Below are positions 34,324 through 45,400 of a DNA stretch of 64,000 bases, in pieces (position 1 is the first letter of the stretch; each line of letters opens with the position of its first letter). The notes below the pieces were generated by a model. It was not told the origin of the DNA. It searched no databases and worked only from the letters and a program-made list of their open reading frames with translations. The stretch is from Exophiala sp. HKRS030 (taxonomy: Eukaryota > Ascomycota > Eurotiomycetes > Chaetothyriales > Herpotrichiellaceae). The stretch lies in NCBI GenBank assembly GCA_023897205.1, contig JAHWDD010000001.1, positions 5,270,001 through 5,334,000 on the forward strand, written 5' to 3'. Made by a program: the position numbers and the translations under genes.

Positions 34324-35031
34324 ATGCTACTCTTCCGTAGCAATTGGCCACGACTCTCTCGATCGACTCCAAATCGCACTTTACTCTTCCATACCTTCGC
34401 GGCCATGGCACCCAAAACTCAAGAACCCCAAATCGTCTCCGTCACCGACCTTCCCTCGGCGCAAGCGAAATGGGTTGGCCTCAAAAAGATCGACTTTGTA
34501 GATCAGACGGGCACCCCTCGATCATGGGAGATTGCCGTTCGCAAGACGACCTCCAAGTCCGGTGTGGATGCTGTGGCCATGGGCAACATCTTCGTACACC
34601 CCTTGAAACCTCCGAGCACGATGCTCGTCATTCAGTACCGTCCTCCGATCGGTAAATATACCATCGAGTGGCCTGCGGGGTTGATCGACGAGAACGAGAC
34701 CCCCGAAGAGGCTGCCGTCAGGGAAATGAAGGAAGAGACTGGATATGAGGGCAAAATACTCAACACGGGACCTGTGCTGTCCAGTGATCCTGGCATGACC
34801 AATGCGACCCTCAAGCTCGTCATGATAGAGGTGAAGCTAGGTGAACAGGAGGATATGATGCCGGACCAGAAGCTCGACGAAGGAGAATTGATTGAAAGAG
34901 TCATGGTTCCCTTGTCAGAGCTGTATGATCGATTGATCGAGTACAGCAAAAAGGACAATTTTATGGTCGCGGGCAAATTATTCTACTTTGCCGCGGGCAT
35001 GCATTTCGCTAAACACGGTGGTTACATCTGA
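34324..35031 (+). CDS. YSA1: ADP-ribose pyrophosphatase, Nudix family (YSA1/NUDT5-like)
   Basis: 236 aa with the start chosen at 34324. The frame is open from 34192, but a copy of the intergenic 9-mer TACTCCGTA (34308-34316) lies in that extension, which argues that it is leader. The Nudix box reads GLIDENETPEEAAVREMKEE plus TGYEG (residues 121-145 of this start), with all catalytic glutamates, and the upstream WPAG is typical of the NUDT5/Ysa1 group, which splits ADP-ribose to AMP and ribose 5-phosphate. Residues 1-27 (MLLFRSNWPRLSRSTPNRTL and on) look like a mitochondrial presequence; a second ATG at 34405 (MAPKTQEPQ) would give a cytosolic form, so dual targeting is possible. It follows the DUF899 gene by about 300 bp on the same strand. 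Confidence 0.88.
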   Translation: MLLFRSNWPRLSRSTPNRTLLFHTFAAMAPKTQEPQIVSVTDLPSAQAKWVGLKKIDFVDQTGTPRSWEIAVRKTTSKSGVDAVAMGNIFVHPLKPPSTMLVIQYRPPIGKYTIEWPAGLIDENETPEEAAVREMKEETGYEGKILNTGPVLSSDPGMTNATLKLVMIEVKLGEQEDMMPDQKLDEGELIERVMVPLSELYDRLIEYSKKDNFMVAGKLFYFAAGMHFAKHGGYI

Positions 35032-36017
35032 ACAGAATCTACAGGAAGCTCTTGCATACTTGACATGACCAACGGTTCGCTCGAGTATTGCTTCCATCGC
35101 CGTAACCTTTCAAGAGGCAGATCAATGCGAGCTGTGTGGGACAAAGCCGCCTTACACCAAACTGTTTGAGAACGTTTCACAGTCTGCTGGCAGAGACGCC
35201 CTGTTCCCGATACAGGAATATATCGATCACCATGCACCTGTCAATAACCACCGAGTCTAAAAATGAAGAAACACGAATATGCTATGGTCCAATGCCGACT
35301 GACCACGACTTATAATGGCAGTTACATTCCAGGCTGAACCTCTTCAAGATGAACACTTGTGGTGAGTATGGCTTGGGGTGATCCAAGTGACTTCTAGCTG
35401 GTAAGGCTAGTTTTCTTCATGATCTTTTAGATTTTATTCCTATCTGCCAAATCCAACAATCTAGAGGCACTTTACCCAAGTCAGGCTCGCTCTTTCACAT
35501 ATTCGAACAAGGTATTTATTTATTCTCGTCTCAGCGCCGAACATGTCTAGCTTTCAGCGGGGTTATCATAGAACGGAAAGCCGACATGAATGACTCTAAA
35601 TAGATATATACACGTGCGATATTAAACTGAATCCGTCAATACAATACTCAAGAACCGTTGTTGATGATCAACTGAAGATGTCTACTCGAACTAGTAGTTA
35701 GTGATTATCCTGTGGAGTAGGAATTGGTATTGTACGATCCCGTGAATAAGCGGCTGCCAGTCAGTGAAATAGATGCTCCGTCGTTACATCAAAAAGTACC
35801 TGGGGTTTCTTTTTTGGGATACCAAAAGGGGTTTGCTTTCTCAGCCTTCTATCCCACTCGTGGAGAGGAGGACAACGGATCTTGGATAGAGTCTGGCAGA
35901 GCAGGATTTATTGGGATTCACTGCGCCTTTTTTCTCCTTTTTTGATCGACCTCTTCTGTACGAGTACAACAACTTCGTTTCCCTGCTGGTAGAAACAGGT
36001 TGGAAAAAATATATGCG
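35032..36017. other. Intergenic region Nudix-dipeptidase
   Basis: About 990 bp between two plus-strand genes. AT-rich, with no supported gene or RNA. The end is CT-rich and contains a GTACGAGTAC word near 35958. Confidence 0.5.
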
Positions 36018-37746
36018 ATGTCGGGCATATCCGAGAATCCCATCACCGTGGATGGTATCGCCGACGTTGTCAACGCTGCCACTCCGGCCTCACAGGCTCT
36101 GGTTTTGAGTCGAAATTCCAGGTCTCCTCAAGGTCTACGAAAGTACCTTTACTCGGCCCTGGTTGGATCCGTGGCCATCTTGACGACCTTGTACCAGACC
36201 GGCACAGGACTGTCCCTGTTTGGACCTAGGTTCGAAGCCACCGACTACGCTGGCAGGACCAAACATGTCTTGTCGACGACACCACTCATCGACGGTCACA
36301 ATGACCTCCCTTACATCCTCCGACAAGAGTTGAAGAATAGAATCTACGATCCTCGCTTCGACTTTCGAGGCCACCTGTTGAGTCACACCGACCTGAGCAA
36401 GATCCGTACCGGTCAACTCGGTGGACAATTCTGGTCGGTTTATATTGAATGTGCCGCGGAGGGTGTCCCTCAACTTGAAGAACCGACGGTAAGTTTTTTC
36501 TTTGCGTTTCTTTGCAAAGACAGACCAACTATCACACCCACAGAGACAAAGGCATGGACTTGGTGTGTTCCCAACACACCAAGAAAGTGCAAGGCAGTAT
36601 GGCCTTTCAACTCAAATGCATACTAACGAAGTTTGTATTCATAGTGGATCGTTCGAGATACACTTGAACAGATTGATGTGATTAAGCGACTCATCTCACA
36701 ACAATCGAATGATTTACAATTTTGTACCACACCAGTTTGTGTCAGAGAGGCTTTTGCCGCTGGTAAGATAGCTAGTATGATTGGTATCGAGGTGAGTAGA
36801 GCACACAAGGCATCCATCAACAGCAGCAGCAGCAATTTCCCTCCCGGAGACTTACTCACGTCTTGTGGAAAATTTCCAGGGAAGTCATCAAATAGGGAAT
36901 TCCATAGCCACTCTACGACAAATGTTCGAATTGGGAGCCCGGTACATGACCATCACTCACAATTGCGACACACCTTTCGCGACCGCCGCCACCACGGTGG
37001 CCGAAGGGGGAGCTGACCGTGGCCTGACCCCTCTCGGACAGAATCTGATCGAAGAGATGAACAGACTCGGCATGCTCGTCGATCTGTCACACGTTTCTCC
37101 CGAGACGATGCGTGATGCTTTACGGGTGACTCGGGCTCCCGTCATGTTTTCACATTCGGGAGCCTTTGGTATGACGAGACACTTGAGGAACGCCCCGGAC
37201 GACGTCCTCTTGAGCTTGAAATCCAACGGCGGTGTCATCATGGTTCCATTTGTCGGTCCTTTTCTCAACAAGGAGCACCCAGAGGACGCGAGCATCCACG
37301 ACGTGGCAGATCAGATCTTGTACATTGCAAACTTGATCGGTTGGGATCATGTCGGGATCGGGTCTGACTTTGATGGTACAACCGACCTGGCTAGAGGATT
37401 AGAGGTGAGTTTATTTTCCTTTCCCCCCTTTCGAACCACGTTGTTCTCGGCCTTTTTCGGTACCACGCGCTCATCATTGACTCGTTATCAGGACACTTCC
37501 AAATATCCGGAATTGATTCAACTCTTGATGAAACGTGGGGCGACCGACCGACAGATCCGTCTTCTCGCGGGAGACAACATCCTCAGAGTTTGGGGTCAAG
37601 TCGAAAAGTACGCTCAAAAGGCACGACGACAGTCCAAACTTCCCGTCGAGGTCGTGTGGGAAGGAAGGAAATGGTTCCACGGGCACGACTCGGATTTACC
37701 TCTTATGTTTCGTGACAGTAAAAAGGAGAGAAGGGATAGTTTTTGA
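36018..37746 (+). CDS. Membrane dipeptidase (peptidase family M19)
   Basis: Four exons: 36018-36488, 36645-36791, 36880-37404 and 37492-37746; 465 aa, all joins in phase 0. Introns are 156, 88 and 87 bp; the last one has no stop and could be mistaken for coding. Zinc-site residues of renal dipeptidase are all seen: His94 and Asp96 in DGHNDLPY, Glu in MIGIEGSHQIG (made by the second splice), His in [10 protein letters not shown] and His in [19 protein letters not shown] follows. A hydrophobic segment ([17 protein letters not shown], about residues 37-53) suggests a type II membrane anchor. M19 enzymes cut dipeptides and related amides. Some fungal members belong to gliotoxin-like clusters, but no such cluster is present here. 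Confidence 0.92.
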
Positions 37747-38001
37747 GTATGACTAGTAGACAAGTTGGAGCTCTAGATTAGAGGTCTAGTCAGTACGGAG
37801 TAGAGGGCAATAGTATCTTGCTCGTACGGAGTACGTCTCCGTATAAGTACCCATGTTCCAGTCCATACTCTCTCTACTCCCCGACTCACCTTACAATCTC
37901 GAATTTCTCGACCCATCTCGGTTCGACCCACCCCTCCGCCCGGAAAAAAAAAAGGAGATGGTACATATGTCAAAGGTTGTCAATTTCCACGGCAATCCGA
38001 C

Positions 38002-38097
38002 GCCTCTTTAGCCCAGTTGGTAGAGCGCGACACTAGTATTTCACCAAAAAATGACAAGTATATGTCGAGGTCACTGGTTCGAATCCAGTAGGAGGCA
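38002..38097 (+). tRNA. tRNA-Thr(AGU) with an intron
   Basis: A full cloverleaf can be folded: acceptor stem 38002-38008 with 38090-38096 (one G-U pair), D arm 38011-38026 (with one C-A mismatch), anticodon stem CGACA/TGTCG at 38028-38032 and 38063-38067, loop CT-AGT-A with anticodon AGT at 38035-38037, and the T arm ACTGG-TTCGAAT-CCAGT. The discriminator is A. An intron of about 23 nt (38039-38061) sits after base 37, the usual nuclear tRNA intron site; the mature length is then 73 nt. A34 would be read as inosine. No CCA is encoded, as usual. It lies 255 bp after the dipeptidase stop. Confidence 0.93.
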
Positions 38098-38697
38098 ACC
38101 CCCAAAACGTCCTACATTAAGGCCCTTTTTTTTTGGTTTTTGTTTTGGTTTCCGATACGCGTAGTTCTTGTGGGAAAGGCGGAGTACCCAGTAGTGAATA
38201 CGGAGTACGAAGTACGATCTTGGTATTCAGTGATCTTCCTTCAAACCATCTTCACCATATATGCAGTGCATACAAAGGATACACAGGCACCAAGATCTAC
38301 ATCTTCATCTTTCTTTTTTCTTCTTCTAGAAAATATAATGTCTCAAACATATTATACATTAAATGGTTGTCAAAGAGAGATCGTGCTGTGCAATATATAT
38401 ATCCCTAGGTACGAGTACATGCGTAGTGCCTTGTTCCCCCACCCTCACCACACATAGACAAACACGCACTCTTCTCTCTCCCTTGAGAGAAAACACCACC
38501 ACATCGTTTTTGCCCTCATAGATGACAATGATCCATTCGAATGGAATCTTCCCTTATTCTTCTTGTTTTCCCGTGTACAACTTATCTTTCCATACCCCCC
38601 CTCGTAAACACAGTAGTGTATACATATTTCCGATCGGACTCATCCTCACATTCTCATTTTCGTCCAAAGAAAAGCAGCGTCGTTCATGTGTGTGTGT

Positions 38698-38735
<38 letters not shown>

Positions 38736-38996
38736 CAGTAGTAGTAGTAGTAGTAGTAGTAGTACTAGTAGTAGATGCGAGCAATGACTTTTCCCCGAGG
38801 TATTATAGAGACAGAGTTGTAAAAGAAGAGAGAAGAAAAAATACCACAAACTCTCTGCCTTTCTCGAGATACTCGTTGATTTGAATGGTTTCATGTATAA
38901 TCCAACTTTTCCTTTCCAAACACCCCCCACCACACCTCAATTACGGACGCATTAACATGACCTTTTTTCTTCTTATTATTATCCCGATGCTCCCCA
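38098..38996. other. Intergenic region tRNA-CLIP gene
   Basis: About 900 bp. It starts with a T-rich run just after the tRNA (38126-38145), a likely RNA polymerase III terminator zone. It contains a TACGGAGTA copy (38199-38207) and the CAG/AGT microsatellite (38698-38774). No gene seen; long frames here come from the microsatellite. Confidence 0.55.
38698..38774. repeat. (AGC)n(AGT)n trinucleotide microsatellite
   Basis: About 11 AGC units followed by an interrupted AGT run. It lies downstream of the CLIP-170-like gene, about 220 bp from its stop, so perhaps in its 3' UTR. Confidence 0.95.
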
Positions 38997-41414
38997 CTAG
39001 AAAGCATCTTCCAGAGGACAATCGACCGAATCATGACCGTCCCTCTCACACAACGCGCACCATTTCTCAGGGTCGATCACACCACTGGTCCGGCCAGCCA
39101 ACATACCCGCTTGAATACCAGTGCCCTCGATCATGGCAGGTGCCGGAGCGGGAGAGGGACCAGGTGCTGCCGAAGATACGGGTGGCTCGTCCTTGGCTGG
39201 AGGCGTGGGAGGTTTGTCGTCGTCTACAGGCTGTAGAGGTGGAGGAGGAGGTAAGGTGCCCGTGGGTGGCGGACTCGTAACGTTTGAAGCAGCACCAGCA
39301 GAATTATTGTTATGTTTTCGACTGACCAAGGGTGCTGGTCGATCCGAGTCCGCTCCCGACAGGATCTGACTTTGATCGCCACTTCGTCTCAGGCCTTCGC
39401 GGACAACGTCCTTTCCGCTTCTCTTGCCCAGACTACCCTGGGCCTTGTTGCTCTTACCAGGTCCAAACATGTTGGAGCAGCTCAAGATGTCATGGCCACT
39501 CTCTTCACAGATTTCGCACCACAGGGGCGCACTCGAGCTGGAAATGTCCGTCACCCCATCGTCCATTTGATCGTGTTTAAGAGGGGATTGGCTTCGTCGG
39601 TGGGAATCTTGCCAGTCGTGGGCATTGCCCTGTGGGCCAGAACTGCGTCCTAGGACAACGGTTCTTTGACTACCCGTGGTACCTGTGCTGAGGTGCTTTC
39701 GGTCCATATCTTCACTGTTTTCTCTGGAGTGTCCTCCTGGAGGTGACCGGATGGAGGTATGTAGACCGAATGCGGAACCTGGCATCGGAAACTTTGAGAG
39801 AGCAACGCTGTTTCTCAAATGCTTGACCTCGTTCGCAAGTTCCTCCTCATGCGCACTCTTCTGTTGCAGTAACATCTCGAGATCCCTGATCTGTTGTCGC
39901 ATGCTTAATCTGTTCTCCTCCCCATCTTCTTCATCGGACGGCTTGTCCTTCCTCGTCAGTCCATTGGGCTTTGATCCGTTGATCTTGGGGGATTTGTCGT
40001 GGGCTTCGTTGAGACTTTGTATGATCGCTTTCAAACCTCTAATCTCATCGTCTTTTGCACCTAGTTGGACCTTGAGATCGTCGACGTCGCCCGCGGAATA
40101 CCCATTGAGCTGTTCCTCAGTCTTTAAACGTTCTCGTTCTCGTCGCAACTCTGACCTCGATCTCTCGACCTCCCCCCTCAAGAACTCAACCTCCCCTCGC
40201 GCTTCGGCTTCTCCTCTCCTTGCATCCTCGAGGCCTTCTTCGAGCTCCTGCACAAGTTCTTCGAGCTGCTTAAGCTGTTGTGCAACGGACTCGACATCCT
40301 CACTTCGATCTTGGAGGTTTCTCACCTCTTCCAGCAGTTCGTCAACCCTCTTTTCGTAGACGCGTTCTGTCTCTGTGCTCGCCATTTCCAGTGTGTCAAT
40401 AGTGCTTCTGAAATCAGCACGATTTACATCGAACTCTGCGGTGAGTAACTTGATCTTGTCGTTCTTCTCCCTTATGATTTCTCTGAGCTCGGTCACATCT
40501 CGAGGCAAATCATCATCTTCGTCGTCTCCACCATCTCTTTTTCCGGCCTCGAGGTTGGGTAGGAGTTTTTGTAATTCATTGAAACTGCTCTCCATCTCCG
40601 CAAAATTGGCGCCCTGATCACGCAGTTGCCGTCTCGCGACATTGAGCTCGTCATTCAATTCGCGAATCTTCTTTTCGTACTGCTCGACATCCACACTCCG
40701 ATTTGCATGGGGTGTTGGCGTGGGCGTATTGTCTCCTTCCCCAGAGCCTTCATCGAAACTTGACTCGGGGCCCAATGAGGGGCTTGTACCGCTACCCACA
40801 CTGGACGTGTTTGTGCTGTGTCGTAAATTCTGGCTAAAAGTCGTCGTCGGCCGTCCTGTACTGGGACGATATCCTGGCCCACCATTGGTGCTCTTCCCGA
40901 GGCCCAACCCGATACCACTTGGTCGAGTCTTGGGTGTAGTCAGTGCCTTTCCGGTCGGTGTCACGGTCTTGCGGAGCGGGCTCGAAGGACGTGGTAGACT
41001 TTCCCTGCGCGCTGGGGGTTTCAGCGCTGGGCTTGCGGCGCCAGCCCTGACTCCTGGTCCTACCGACTGGCTGAAATTTGGTTTCGCGATGCCCGTCCCA
41101 GGCGTGCGACCACCTTGGTTGAAACTACTCAGGCGCGTGGGCGTTCCAGCGCCTGGGCTCGCACGGACACCTAGGCCGATTGTCTTTTTGACGGCCTTTT
41201 CTACGGGTAGAAAAATGCCTGATCCGGGTATGGTGGTTTTGAAGTAGAATCTTCCGTCAACCTCGCCAGAATTCTTGCCTCTGGGTGCGTACTCTGTCGC
41301 CAGTTGGACCCCTGCAAAGACGCCCTTCTTCCCAGTAACAGGTCCGATGAATTTGACGGTGCCGTGCATGTCGCCCGGCACCAGGACCGTGTCGCCTACG
41401 CTGAGACCGGCCAT
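38997..41414 (-). CDS. CLIP-170-like microtubule plus-end protein
   Basis: Single exon, 805 aa, read from 41414. The N terminus is a CAP-Gly domain: VGDTVLVPGDMHGTVKFIG with GKKGVFAGVQL and GEVDGRFYF. Next is a Ser/Pro/Arg-rich microtubule-binding linker (about 85-235), then a long coiled coil (about 245-520), and two CCHC zinc knuckles, CEICEESGHDILSC (about 629-642) and CALCERDGHDSVDC close to the end, finishing in DAF. This full set is that of CLIP-170/Bik1/Tip1, and the terminal acidic-aromatic tail is like the EEY/F motif. In moulds (ClipA) it tracks growing microtubule ends with EB1 and kinesin-7. A dynactin p150 is less likely because of the knuckles. Confidence 0.93.
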   Translation of the reverse strand: MAGLSVGDTVLVPGDMHGTVKFIGPVTGKKGVFAGVQLATEYAPRGKNSGEVDGRFYFKTTIPGSGIFLPVEKAVKKTIGLGVRASPGAGTPTRLSSFNQGGRTPGTGIAKPNFSQSVGPGVRAGAASPALKPPARRESLPRPSSPLRKTVTPTGKALTTPKTRPSGIGLGLGKSTNGGPGYRPSTGRPTTTFSQNLRHSTNTSSVGSGTSPSLGPESSFDEGSGEGDNTPTPTPHANRSVDVEQYEKKIRELNDELNVARRQLRDQGANFAEMESSFNELQKLLPNLEAGKRDGGDDEDDDLPRDVTELREIIREKNDKIKLLTAEFDVNRADFRSTIDTLEMASTETERVYEKRVDELLEEVRNLQDRSEDVESVAQQLKQLEELVQELEEGLEDARRGEAEARGEVEFLRGEVERSRSELRRERERLKTEEQLNGYSAGDVDDLKVQLGAKDDEIRGLKAIIQSLNEAHDKSPKINGSKPNGLTRKDKPSDEEDGEENRLSMRQQIRDLEMLLQQKSAHEEELANEVKHLRNSVALSKFPMPGSAFGLHTSIRSPPGGHSRENSEDMDRKHLSTGTTGSQRTVVLGRSSGPQGNAHDWQDSHRRSQSPLKHDQMDDGVTDISSSSAPLWCEICEESGHDILSCSNMFGPGKSNKAQGSLGKRSGKDVVREGLRRSGDQSQILSGADSDRPAPLVSRKHNNNSAGAASNVTSPPPTGTLPPPPPLQPVDDDKPPTPPAKDEPPVSSAAPGPSPAPAPAMIEGTGIQAGMLAGRTSGVIDPEKWCALCERDGHDSVDCPLEDAF

Positions 41415-42448
41415 GGTGAGTGTGTCCTTGGCTTTCCACTGGGGCTATGTATCTTGTCTAAATCTTGCAAGCGAAGTCTTCAGAAAGAGGTGTACATGTG
41501 AATCGCAACGTTCGAAAGGAGGCAGCGCAGGATGAGACGATCATCGGTTGGGTATCGATTCGCATTGACGTGGGAGGCCGTGCGACGAGCGTGGTTTAGA
41601 GAGAGTAATTCCGAGCGGAAGAGTGTCTAATATGCGCGTCAAGTATGGAGGAGGATGGCAAGGAGGATTTTGGGTCGAATGGTCTCTGAAGTGATGGAGT
41701 CGTTGCGTAGTTACACGGGCATATACAAGTAAACAAAGGGACGCAACATGCTCAGCCAGCGGAAAGAAGCGTGGATGATGATTAGTGGTTGGTTGGAGTA
41801 ACGAAGAGTTGCTCCTATAGAATCTTCAGAACACCTAACAACAAAGTCTAGTAGTCCATACACGTACAGTACCTCAATACCTATCAATTACTCCGTACTC
41901 CGTACTTACTCCTCAAAAAAGGGACCCTTGCACATCTTTCGGGAGCATCGTGGCGCGTAAATTGTTTGACTCGCTTAAATGAAATCGAACCAAACATGTG
42001 GCGTATCTTCACGGCTCTCTCGACAATTAAATCGCTCGCTCGCTCGCTCCATACGCCTGGTCACCACTACCGCTACCGAGACGATGTACTCCGTACTGAA
42101 AAGGAGACGCGGATCTTCGGCTATGGGGGTTTTTTACGTCTTTTCATGAAATTGCACGCGCCACCCATCACACTCACGCCCTCAGCCTTGCCCATATGGA
42201 TCGAGAGATTCGAACATGAGAATTGGACGCCAATGCCTTTCCTGAGTGTCTCTGATTATACGGAGTACGAACCCATGAATCTGTATTGCATTTTCATATA
42301 TCGAGGTAAAGTAGCTCAGCCGCTACCAACAACAATATCCCCAACACCTGTCTGAAGCGCATTCTGAAAAGGTCCCTTGCATCCATACTTTTGCGTAGGT
42401 TGGTTTATTACCCCTACGACCAGACTACCGCCATCTCCGCAGTCTTCC
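41415..42448. other. Intergenic region CLIP-mannosidase
   Basis: About 1.03 kb: the CLIP gene promoter and the mannosidase 3' end. It holds four copies of TACTCCGTA/TACGGAGTA (41889, overlapping 41896, 42087, 42259), the densest group in the window. A plus-strand frame at 41966-42355 covers two of these copies and has no recognisable domain, so it is not called. Confidence 0.5.
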
Positions 42449-45400
42449 CTATAGCTGGAGTCGGAAGGTGGCCACCTCAAACGGTCTCAGCTCAATATTG
42501 ACGCTGATCTTGTTCTTCCCGGACATGGTCAAGCTCTCCAAGTCATCTTCGAGCACATTGGTCTTGTAGACCTTCTTGACCGGCAGAGTGGTCTCAATCG
42601 TCCCTCGACTCTTGCCACCCATGCTCTCGTATATTCTCAAAATCACACTCTGTCCCGGGCGTTGAGTGAGCTCTCCGCGGGAAACGTCCTCATCATCCTC
42701 GCCACGTTTAATGCAGTCCAACACCAGGGACCTGGCACCTGTAAGGTGAATTGCGTTGAACAATTCCTTGGGCCTGTCGTCGACCATGGAAACTAGCTTC
42801 ATTGGGTGATTGAAGTTGTACGCTGCACGTACAGTGTTGGCGCTCAGAGCACCTTGGTGAGGCATGATGGCCCACTTGATGTGGTGGCGTCCCATGTCAG
42901 CGTGTGCATCCGGCGCTTTGGGTGCACGGATCAAGGACAGTCGCATGAGATTTCCACATGTTGCGAATCCATACTTCGAGTCGTTCAAGATCGAAACACC
43001 GTAGTCAGCCTCCGACAAGTCAGCAAACTTGTGGCAGCAAACTTCAAATTTCGCCATGTCCCAACTAGGAACGCGTCAGCAACATCCGTAACAAGATAAA
43101 TAGCCACTTACCTGGTGTTATAATGGGTTGGACGTCGAATAATACCATACTGTGTCTCGTAGCTGGCTTCGGTGTTGACCACATCAACTGGGAATTCCAC
43201 CTTCAGGAATTTCATGTTCTCACGCCATTCAACTTCGGCGTCGACAGACACATATCCGGTGTCACTATCACCGTCACACGCATCGAGGCTGATCGTTGTT
43301 TTCACCCAGCTATCTTTACTGACCTGCGTCTTGGTAGCAACACTGACGCGGTAAGGCCCGTCTTCAACAATTTCAGAGGCCTCCGACTTCAATTCCCTCC
43401 GAGACTCGAGGTGGAAAACTTCAACATCCCAGGCCTGCCAGTAGAGCGGTTTGTCATCGAAAATGACCAGCTGATTTGCTTTACCTCCTTTAGCAATGAC
43501 TTCACGATCCGCTTTGAGGTCGATCAGGGATGTGATCACACCGGCTTCCACTTTGACTTGGAATTTGCTGTTCTTCATCATGAAAACTCCCTTCTTAACC
43601 TCTTCTACAGAGGCAGTAGACTGGATGGCAGAGGCTGTGTGAGTCTTGACGGCGCCCTGTCCGCCCGAAACAAAGGTGTATCTCTTCTCTTGAGCCTTTG
43701 TTTGCGCCTGTGGGATGCGCACCAGTTCGGATCGTTTCCATGGGGCGGTGTTCACCGCGGCAAGCTCAGTGTTGGGTTTGAGATGTTGAGACAGGCCAAG
43801 CACGATGAGAGCTTCTTCCTTGACCTTTGCACCGAGCTTCGCGTTGTGCGCATAAAGAGCGTCGGAGTCATCATAGCACATCTCTATCGAACTCCCGGGC
43901 AAGCAGTCGTGGAACTGGCAGAGGAGAACATTTTCCCACATCTCGTCAATCTCCTTCTTGGGGTACTTGTAGCTCTTGCTCTTCAAGCTGGCTAGGGTTG
44001 CTAGATACTCAATATCATGCAACATGATTTCTTGCTTGCGATTGTTCAACTTATTGTTGGCTTGTGTCGTATAAGTGCCACGATGTAACTCAAAGTACAG
44101 TTCACCATACCAAGTGACAAACTGGGTACCGTCTGCGACCTTCTTTTCGAGATTGGCGAAGAAATCATCAACAGACTTGCCCATTTGCACGCGAGGCAAG
44201 AGACCAGTAGTGTCACTGAGTCCACGACACCTTCGCAGCTTTTCAAGCATGTCTCTTGTAGGGCCACCACCACCATCGCCTTTTCCAAAGACGAGCAGTG
44301 ATGTATTGTCTTCATTCATACTCTTGTGCTGGGTCACACTGCGTCTGACATCTCCAAAGTGGGCATCTGCAGTATAGGTCTCACTTGGCGCCATGTGACA
44401 GATGACCTGGCTCCCATCCAAGCTTACCCAGTTGAACGTGGTGTGTGGGAAGTTATTGATGTTGTTCCAACTCAACTTTTGAGTAAAGAAACGTGACATC
44501 CCAGCAAGACGACACAGCTGAGGCAACTGACTCGAATACCCAAAAGTATCCGGTAACCAGAATGTCTGGCATCTTTCGCCAAAGTTGCTCTCGAAGAAAC
44601 GCTGGCCGTAGAGAAATTGTCTGACCAGTGACTCACCACTGGGCATGTTGGTGTCGTGTTCGACCCAGCTGCCGCCGATGGGCTGAAACTTCCCTTCCTT
44701 CACCTTTGATTTGACTCTGTCAAAAACGTAAGGGTAGTATTGTTTCAGCCACTTGTACTGCTGGGCTTGACTACACGCAAATCTGTGTTCTGGGTATCGG
44801 TCCATCAGGTCACATTGATTGGACCAGCTTCTGGCGACTTTACGCTTCGTCTCCGCCCATGGCCAGAGCCAGCATGTGTCGATGTGGCAATGCCCGATAG
44901 CATAGACGATGCTCTTCTCGTCCGAGTCATACACCTTTGAAGAATCGACGTTCTTTCCAATGTATTTCTGTGCGATCTGTCGACCTTTTTCGATCGACTT
45001 TGTGGAACCGTTATCGGCAATGAAGATGTCCATGATCTGGTTGCACACTGAAAGCGCTTCGTGCTTCTCCCAGCTATCGCCTGGAAATTCCCTCGCAGCA
45101 TCTCCAATGATCCAAAAGTCGACATACAGCCGGCGGGCAGGGAGGTTGACGTCAACAATCTGTGCCTTCGATAGCGTATAGTATTTGTTTGGATCTGGGG
45201 GCTGAATGCTGTCGCCTCCAGGGGCATTGCCGAACATGCCATTACATGCCATCTCGATATAGAAGATATGCTCTTTACCATCTCTCCAGCTCTCTGGAAG
45301 GATCCATTCCGTGCGGTCTCCGCCTCCAGTTAGGCCTTGCAGCGGGTTCCCATCATGTGTCCATACTAAGCCTTCATTGTTTGCATCCCAATGGAATTCC

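Noticed and set aside
36489..36644. A short extra exon inside the 156-bp first intron of the dipeptidase
   Set aside because: The direct join of the flanking exons is in phase and gives the family's [11 protein letters not shown] segment; the intron end has CTAAC and ATAG.
38522..38933. Plus- and minus-strand frames across 38698-38774 with poly-Ala/Val or poly-Leu
   Set aside because: Made by the trinucleotide microsatellite, with no sensible flanks.
39676..41247. Two plus-strand frames of about 200-230 codons opposite the CLIP gene
   Set aside because: Ser/Leu- or Val/Pro-rich complements of the coiled coil and the linker.
41966..42355. 129-codon plus-strand frame
   Set aside because: It covers two copies of the intergenic 9-mer, has no domain and no conserved look.
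43123..43995. 290-codon plus-strand frame opposite the mannosidase
   Set aside because: The minus strand gives a full GH38 enzyme over the same bases; the plus frame has no domain.
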